Source: an uncultured Clostridia bacterium
GTDB lineage: Bacteria; Bacillota; Clostridia; Oscillospirales; Acutalibacteraceae
Length of the DNA: 10,346 nt
Assembly: GCA_947565265.1 (NCBI GenBank)
Contig: CANOFK010000021.1
Span: 1-10,346 of the forward strand
Direction: 5' to 3'
The notes under the pieces are model-generated. The model was not told the DNA's origin and did not search any database. It saw only the letters and a program-made list of their open reading frames with translations. This document shows positions 7,801-10,346 of the stretch, one piece after another. Within the stretch, counting starts at the first letter, position 1. Each line of letters begins with the position of its first letter. The position numbers and the translations under genes are program-made.

Positions 7801-8981
7801 CCACAGGGGGTACGGCGCTGCTGTTGTTTAAGGCCGGGCTGCCTGTGCAGGTGGTGGATAAGATCCACGAGAACCCTGCCCGCAATACCATCTCCCTACT
7901 GGAAAGCGGGGAGGTAAACTACGTGATCTCCACCTCGGCCAAGGGCCGCAACCCGGCCCGGGACAGCGTGAAGATCCGCCGCAAGGCCAGCCTTTTGGGC
8001 ATCCCCTGCCTGACGGCCATCGATACGGCCAACGCCCTGGCGGACTCGCTGATGAGCCGCTATACCCCGGAAAATGTCGAACTGGTGGATATCAACGACC
8101 TAAAACCGGCCAAGCAGCGCATCCGCTTTACCAAGATGTCTGCCTGCTCCAATGACTATATCTATGTAAACTGTTTCGACCAGAAGAACCGGGTGCCTTC
8201 GCCGGAATCCCTGGCGGTGAGCCTTTCCGACCGGCACAATGGCGTGGGCAGCGACGGGGTGATTTTGATCGAACCCAGCCAGGTGGCCGACGCCCGGATG
8301 GTCATGTTTAACCGGGACGGCAGCGAGGGCTGGATGTGCGGCAACGGCATCCGCTGTGTGGCCAAGTATTTGTATGATAACGGTATTGCCAAAGGGGAGC
8401 CTGCCGGCGTAGGCCGGGCCGTACTGCGCATTGAAACAAAAAGCGGTGTGAAGGAGTGCACGGTTATCACCAAAAGCGGGCTGGTAAGCCAGGTAGCCGT
8501 CAACATGGGCCAGGCCCAACTGGCGCCGGAGAAGGTGCCTGTCAACCTGGGCGGCGGGCCGGTAGTGGGCCGCCGTACGGAGATTGCCGGGGATAACTGG
8601 GAGATCACCTGCTGTTCTATGGGCAACCCCCATGTAACCGTGTTTGTACCTTCGGCAGACAAAGCCGATGTGGAACTGCTGGGCCCGAAGTTCGAGCACG
8701 ACCCGTTGTTCCCGGAAAAGGTGAACGTAGGGTTTGTGGAGGTGATTGACAGCCGCACCCTGAAGGCGCGCATCTGGGAGCGGGGCAGCGGCGAAACGAT
8801 GGCCTGCGGCACCGGCACTTGCGCGGCGGTAGTGGCGGCTACGCTGAACGGCTACTGCCAGAAGGGCCAGGATATCCGGGTGATTTTGAAGGGCGGCGAG
8901 TTGAAAATCAACTATACAGACGACCGGGTGCTGATGACCGGCGAGGCGCTGAAGATTTACGATGGCGAAGTAGAGGTTTAA
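4884..8981 (+). CDS. carB: CarB-DapF fusion: carbamoyl phosphate synthase large subunit joined to diaminopimelate epimerase
   Basis: One uninterrupted frame of 1365 residues, against about 1070 for ordinary CarB. Residues 1-400 are the carboxyphosphate synthetase half ([62 protein letters not shown]). About 401-550 is the oligomerisation region. About 555-935 is the carbamoyl phosphate half ([47 protein letters not shown]). About 940-1065 is the MGS-like allosteric domain ([15 protein letters not shown]). The normal CarB end ([12 protein letters not shown]) is followed at about residue 1079 by DapF, starting RIRFTKM, with no linker. Key DapF sites remain: MCGNGIRC (Cys about 1152), NPHVTVF, ERGSGET and ACGTGTCA (Cys about 1308). 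The predicted protein would make carbamoyl phosphate with CarA and also interconvert LL- and meso-diaminopimelate for lysine and peptidoglycan. Nothing in the sequence suggests either half is decayed. A polyprotein cut after translation remains possible. Confidence 0.93.
   Translation: [1365 protein letters not shown]
8118..8978 (+). other. dapF: DapF (diaminopimelate epimerase) domain of the fusion
   Basis: About 287 residues, close to the usual 270-285 of free-standing DapF, so the whole two-lobed enzyme appears present. DapF uses two cysteines as acid and base without cofactor. Here they sit in MCGNGIRC (codon at 8337-8339) and ACGTGTCA (codon at 8805-8807). The substrate-binding Asn of the first motif is kept (residue 1090), but the typical glycine-rich KMxGxGND reads KMSACSND, with both glycines replaced. 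An ATG at 8136 lies in this motif but has no ribosome binding site. Separate internal translation therefore looks unlikely. Confidence 0.9.
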
Positions 8982-9061
8982 TGGCCTTGCGGTTTTGGAC
9001 GCCCTACGCACTGGAAGGCAGGAGGACCACAAGAGCCTAACGAAAGAAAGGAGAAACAGTT
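8982..9061 (+). other. Short gap between carB-dapF and the lipoprotein gene
   Basis: These 80 bases contain no convincing terminator or promoter, so the lipoprotein gene may be read through from the car operon. A 19-codon frame (8981-9040) starts with an ATG overlapping the TAA stop of carB-dapF, but it resembles nothing I know. The only clear element is the ribosome binding site at the right end. Confidence 0.5.
9047..9053 (+). promoter_or_regulatory. Ribosome binding site of the lipoprotein gene
   Basis: AAAGGAG lies 8 bases before the ATG at 9062. It is a near-perfect Shine-Dalgarno match and fixes this start. Confidence 0.85.
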
Positions 9062-10132
9062 ATGATAGACAGGCGGAGTTATTGGAAACGGGCGGCTTGC
9101 GCTATACTGGCGGTGCTGCTGGCGGCATCCCTGGCGGCCTGCGGGCAAGGGGAGGAGCCGTCCTCGTCTACAGGGAGCAGCAGCCAGGCCCAAAGCGGGG
9201 CCGGCGAGTCTAAGGCTACGGACAGCGACCTGGTACCGGAGGGCGCGGCCCCGCCGCCGGTGTCGGACAGCGACCTGGTGCCGGAGGAGGACCCGCCCCC
9301 GGCCTCGCCGGGGGACTTGGCGGTGGTATATGACCCGATGGTGGCCGCCGGGGCGTATTCGGATCACGGAGCGCTGTTTGCGGACATCCAGCGTAACGGC
9401 AAGGATTTGCCGGCTTATGTGTGGTGGGTCAACGAGCAGGTACTGCGGGAGGCGTTTGGGATAGACGGTTACCTGGACGGCCAGAGCAGTGAAGGGGTGG
9501 CGCATTTTTCCTGCCAGCAGAGCAAGGGGCGGGAAGATACCGCCAAGCTGTATGGGCTGACCGCTGCCCAGATGAGAGAAACGGAGATGAAAAGCTGGCC
9601 CTACGCCTCCTGGGCGCGGCTGGCGGACTCTTTTGACTTTTATGTGACGCTGCGCAAGGCTACCCAGCCGCCTCAGCCCGACGCCTGGGACGTGGCGAGC
9701 TACCGGCCCGTAGAGGACGAGAGGAGCGCTGAAAGGCTGATGGCAGGCCCCAATAACGGGGCGGGGACCCCGACCCCTAAGTCCGTTTCCGGGGACCGGC
9801 AGCCTGTGGAGGATTACCAGCCCCCGGTATGGGAGGCTGTGGAGGGCCACGAGGGCTATGAGCAGGCCGTGGTGGAAGAAACCGCCGGGGGCGTGCCCCT
9901 GGCCGTGCGCCTGCGCTGGCAAGAGGACGGGCATTGGTTCTTGTGCCAGATACCCGGCCACAGCCTGGAAAGCTTTTGGGAGGCCGGGGACAGCCTGTGG
10001 GAAAAACGGGAACTGCCCGGCGAAATGCCCGCCGATGACGAGTGGACCATTGCGCCCAAAATGGAGGAGGATTATCCCCATGAGGTTGGACCCAGCGAGG
10101 TAGCGTGCAGCAGACCGGGAGAAAGCCTATGA
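9062..10132 (+). CDS. Predicted secreted lipoprotein of unknown function
   Basis: I do not recognise the family. The 356-residue product starts with a classic lipoprotein signal: basic residues (RRSYWKR), a hydrophobic stretch at about 11-26, and a lipobox LAAC with Cys at residue 27. It should be lipid-anchored on the outer face of the cytoplasmic membrane. Residues 28-85 are a low-complexity linker rich in Ser, Gly, Pro and acidic residues, containing DSDLVPE twice, at 54-60 and 69-75. The rest (about 88-356) looks globular, with many Trp residues (YVWWVNEQVL, WPYASWARL, RWQEDGHWFLCQIPG). It is interrupted by another Pro/Gly-rich stretch near 210-260. No catalytic motif is evident. The gene follows the car cluster by 80 bases with no visible terminator. 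Its stop overlaps the start of the next gene (ATGA), so the two are probably translationally coupled. A substrate-binding or cell-envelope role is possible but unsupported. Confidence 0.8.
   Translation: MIDRRSYWKRAACAILAVLLAASLAACGQGEEPSSSTGSSSQAQSGAGESKATDSDLVPEGAAPPPVSDSDLVPEEDPPPASPGDLAVVYDPMVAAGAYSDHGALFADIQRNGKDLPAYVWWVNEQVLREAFGIDGYLDGQSSEGVAHFSCQQSKGREDTAKLYGLTAAQMRETEMKSWPYASWARLADSFDFYVTLRKATQPPQPDAWDVASYRPVEDERSAERLMAGPNNGAGTPTPKSVSGDRQPVEDYQPPVWEAVEGHEGYEQAVVEETAGGVPLAVRLRWQEDGHWFLCQIPGHSLESFWEAGDSLWEKRELPGEMPADDEWTIAPKMEEDYPHEVGPSEVACSRPGESL
9219..9287 (+). repeat. Direct repeat inside the lipoprotein linker
   Basis: A 24-base unit at 9219-9242 recurs at 9264-9287 with one mismatch (A/G in the Val codon), a period of 45 bases. 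It encodes the duplicated DSDLVPE segment. The near identity at DNA level suggests a recent tandem duplication in the flexible linker. Confidence 0.75.
10117..10121 (+). promoter_or_regulatory. Ribosome binding site of the LURP-one-like gene
   Basis: GGGAG lies 7 bases before the ATG at 10129 and within the last codons of the lipoprotein gene. It supports this start and coupled translation. Confidence 0.65.
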
Positions 10133-10346
10133 AACTACTTTTTAAGCAGAGGATGTTCTCATGGCTGGACAGCTACGACATCTACTATGAGGACGGCAGT
10201 GTTGCCTATACGGTAAAGGGGCAACTGGCCTGGGGGCATTGCCTGAAGATTTTTGACCCCCAGGGCTATGAACTGGGCACCGTACAGGAACGGGTGTTGA
10301 CCTGGCTGCCAAAGTTTGAGTTGTACATGGGCCAGCAGTATATGGG
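10129..10346 (+). CDS. LURP-one-related (YxjI/DUF567-like) protein, N-terminal part (cut by window edge)
   Basis: The frame opens at an ATG overlapping the lipoprotein stop (ATGA) and runs off the window after 72 codons. It is too short to stand out as an ORF but is clearly coding. The protein begins MKLLFKQRMFSWLDSYDIYY and continues with EDGSVAYTVKGQLAWGHCL and GTVQERVLTWLPKFELYMG. This is the alternating beta-strand pattern of the LURP-one-related family (Tubby-like fold, YxjI/DUF567 in Firmicutes), as I recall it. Full-length members have about 160 residues, so roughly half is visible. There is no signal peptide or membrane segment in the visible part, so it should be cytoplasmic. The biochemical role of bacterial members is not established, although a Tubby-like fold suggests binding of lipid or membrane partners. 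The overlap with a lipoprotein gene hints at a shared envelope-related function, which is inference. Confidence 0.8.
   Translation, partial: MKLLFKQRMFSWLDSYDIYYEDGSVAYTVKGQLAWGHCLKIFDPQGYELGTVQERVLTWLPKFELYMGQQYM

Noticed and set aside
8090..8140. CarB-DapF junction as a simple frameshift or missed-stop artefact
   Set aside because: Both domains are in the same frame, codon use is even across the junction, and no near-start with a ribosome binding site exists for a separate dapF. A single-base substitution of a former stop cannot be fully excluded without raw reads.
8100..9032. Minus-strand 310-codon open frame across the DapF domain
   Set aside because: The plus strand encodes a complete DapF with all key motifs, so the opposite frame is a compositional shadow.
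8978..10081. Minus-strand 367-codon open frame across the lipoprotein gene
   Set aside because: The plus strand has a clear ribosome binding site, signal peptide and lipobox. The minus frame is His/Gly/Pro-rich shadow sequence with no family resemblance.

Overview
The window looks like a chromosomal housekeeping region of a moderately GC-rich Firmicute, most likely an Oscillospiraceae/Ruminococcaceae-type gut anaerobe. The reasons are a type III glutamine synthetase, strong AGGAGG-like ribosome binding sites, textbook sigma-A promoters, and CarA/CarB sequences of clostridial character. This placement is inference from protein flavour and base composition. No phage, transposon, CRISPR or tRNA/rRNA signal is visible.

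Layout. On the minus strand, the left edge holds the N-terminal 214 codons of a membrane-anchored signalling protein (1-643). A 260-base GC-rich intergenic stretch with several stem-loops follows (644-903), then glnN, a type III glutamine synthetase (904-3018). A 287-base divergent control region (3019-3305) carries one good promoter for each direction and an inverted repeat between them. On the plus strand come carA (3306-4385), a Nudix hydrolase gene (4388-4897) and a very long carB (4884-8981). The first two are 2 bases apart, and the last two overlap by 14 bases. After an 80-base gap come an unrecognised lipoprotein gene (9062-10132) and, with an ATGA overlap, the start of a LURP-one-related (YxjI/DUF567-like) gene that leaves the window (10129-10346).

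The most unusual feature is that carB does not stop at the normal end of the carbamoyl phosphate synthase large subunit. About 1078 residues of complete CarB run in frame, without a stop or an obvious linker, into about 287 residues of a complete-looking diaminopimelate epimerase (DapF). Both active-site cysteine motifs of DapF are present. The predicted 1365-residue protein would join carbamoyl phosphate synthesis (arginine and pyrimidines) to the last step of meso-diaminopimelate synthesis (lysine and cell wall).

How the genes fit together: GlnN makes glutamine from glutamate, ammonia and ATP. CarA takes the amide nitrogen from glutamine and channels ammonia to CarB, which makes carbamoyl phosphate. 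The divergent glnN/carA pair therefore places glutamine production and one of its major uses around one control region. The roles of the Nudix enzyme, the lipoprotein and the LURP-one-like protein in this setting cannot be told from sequence alone.
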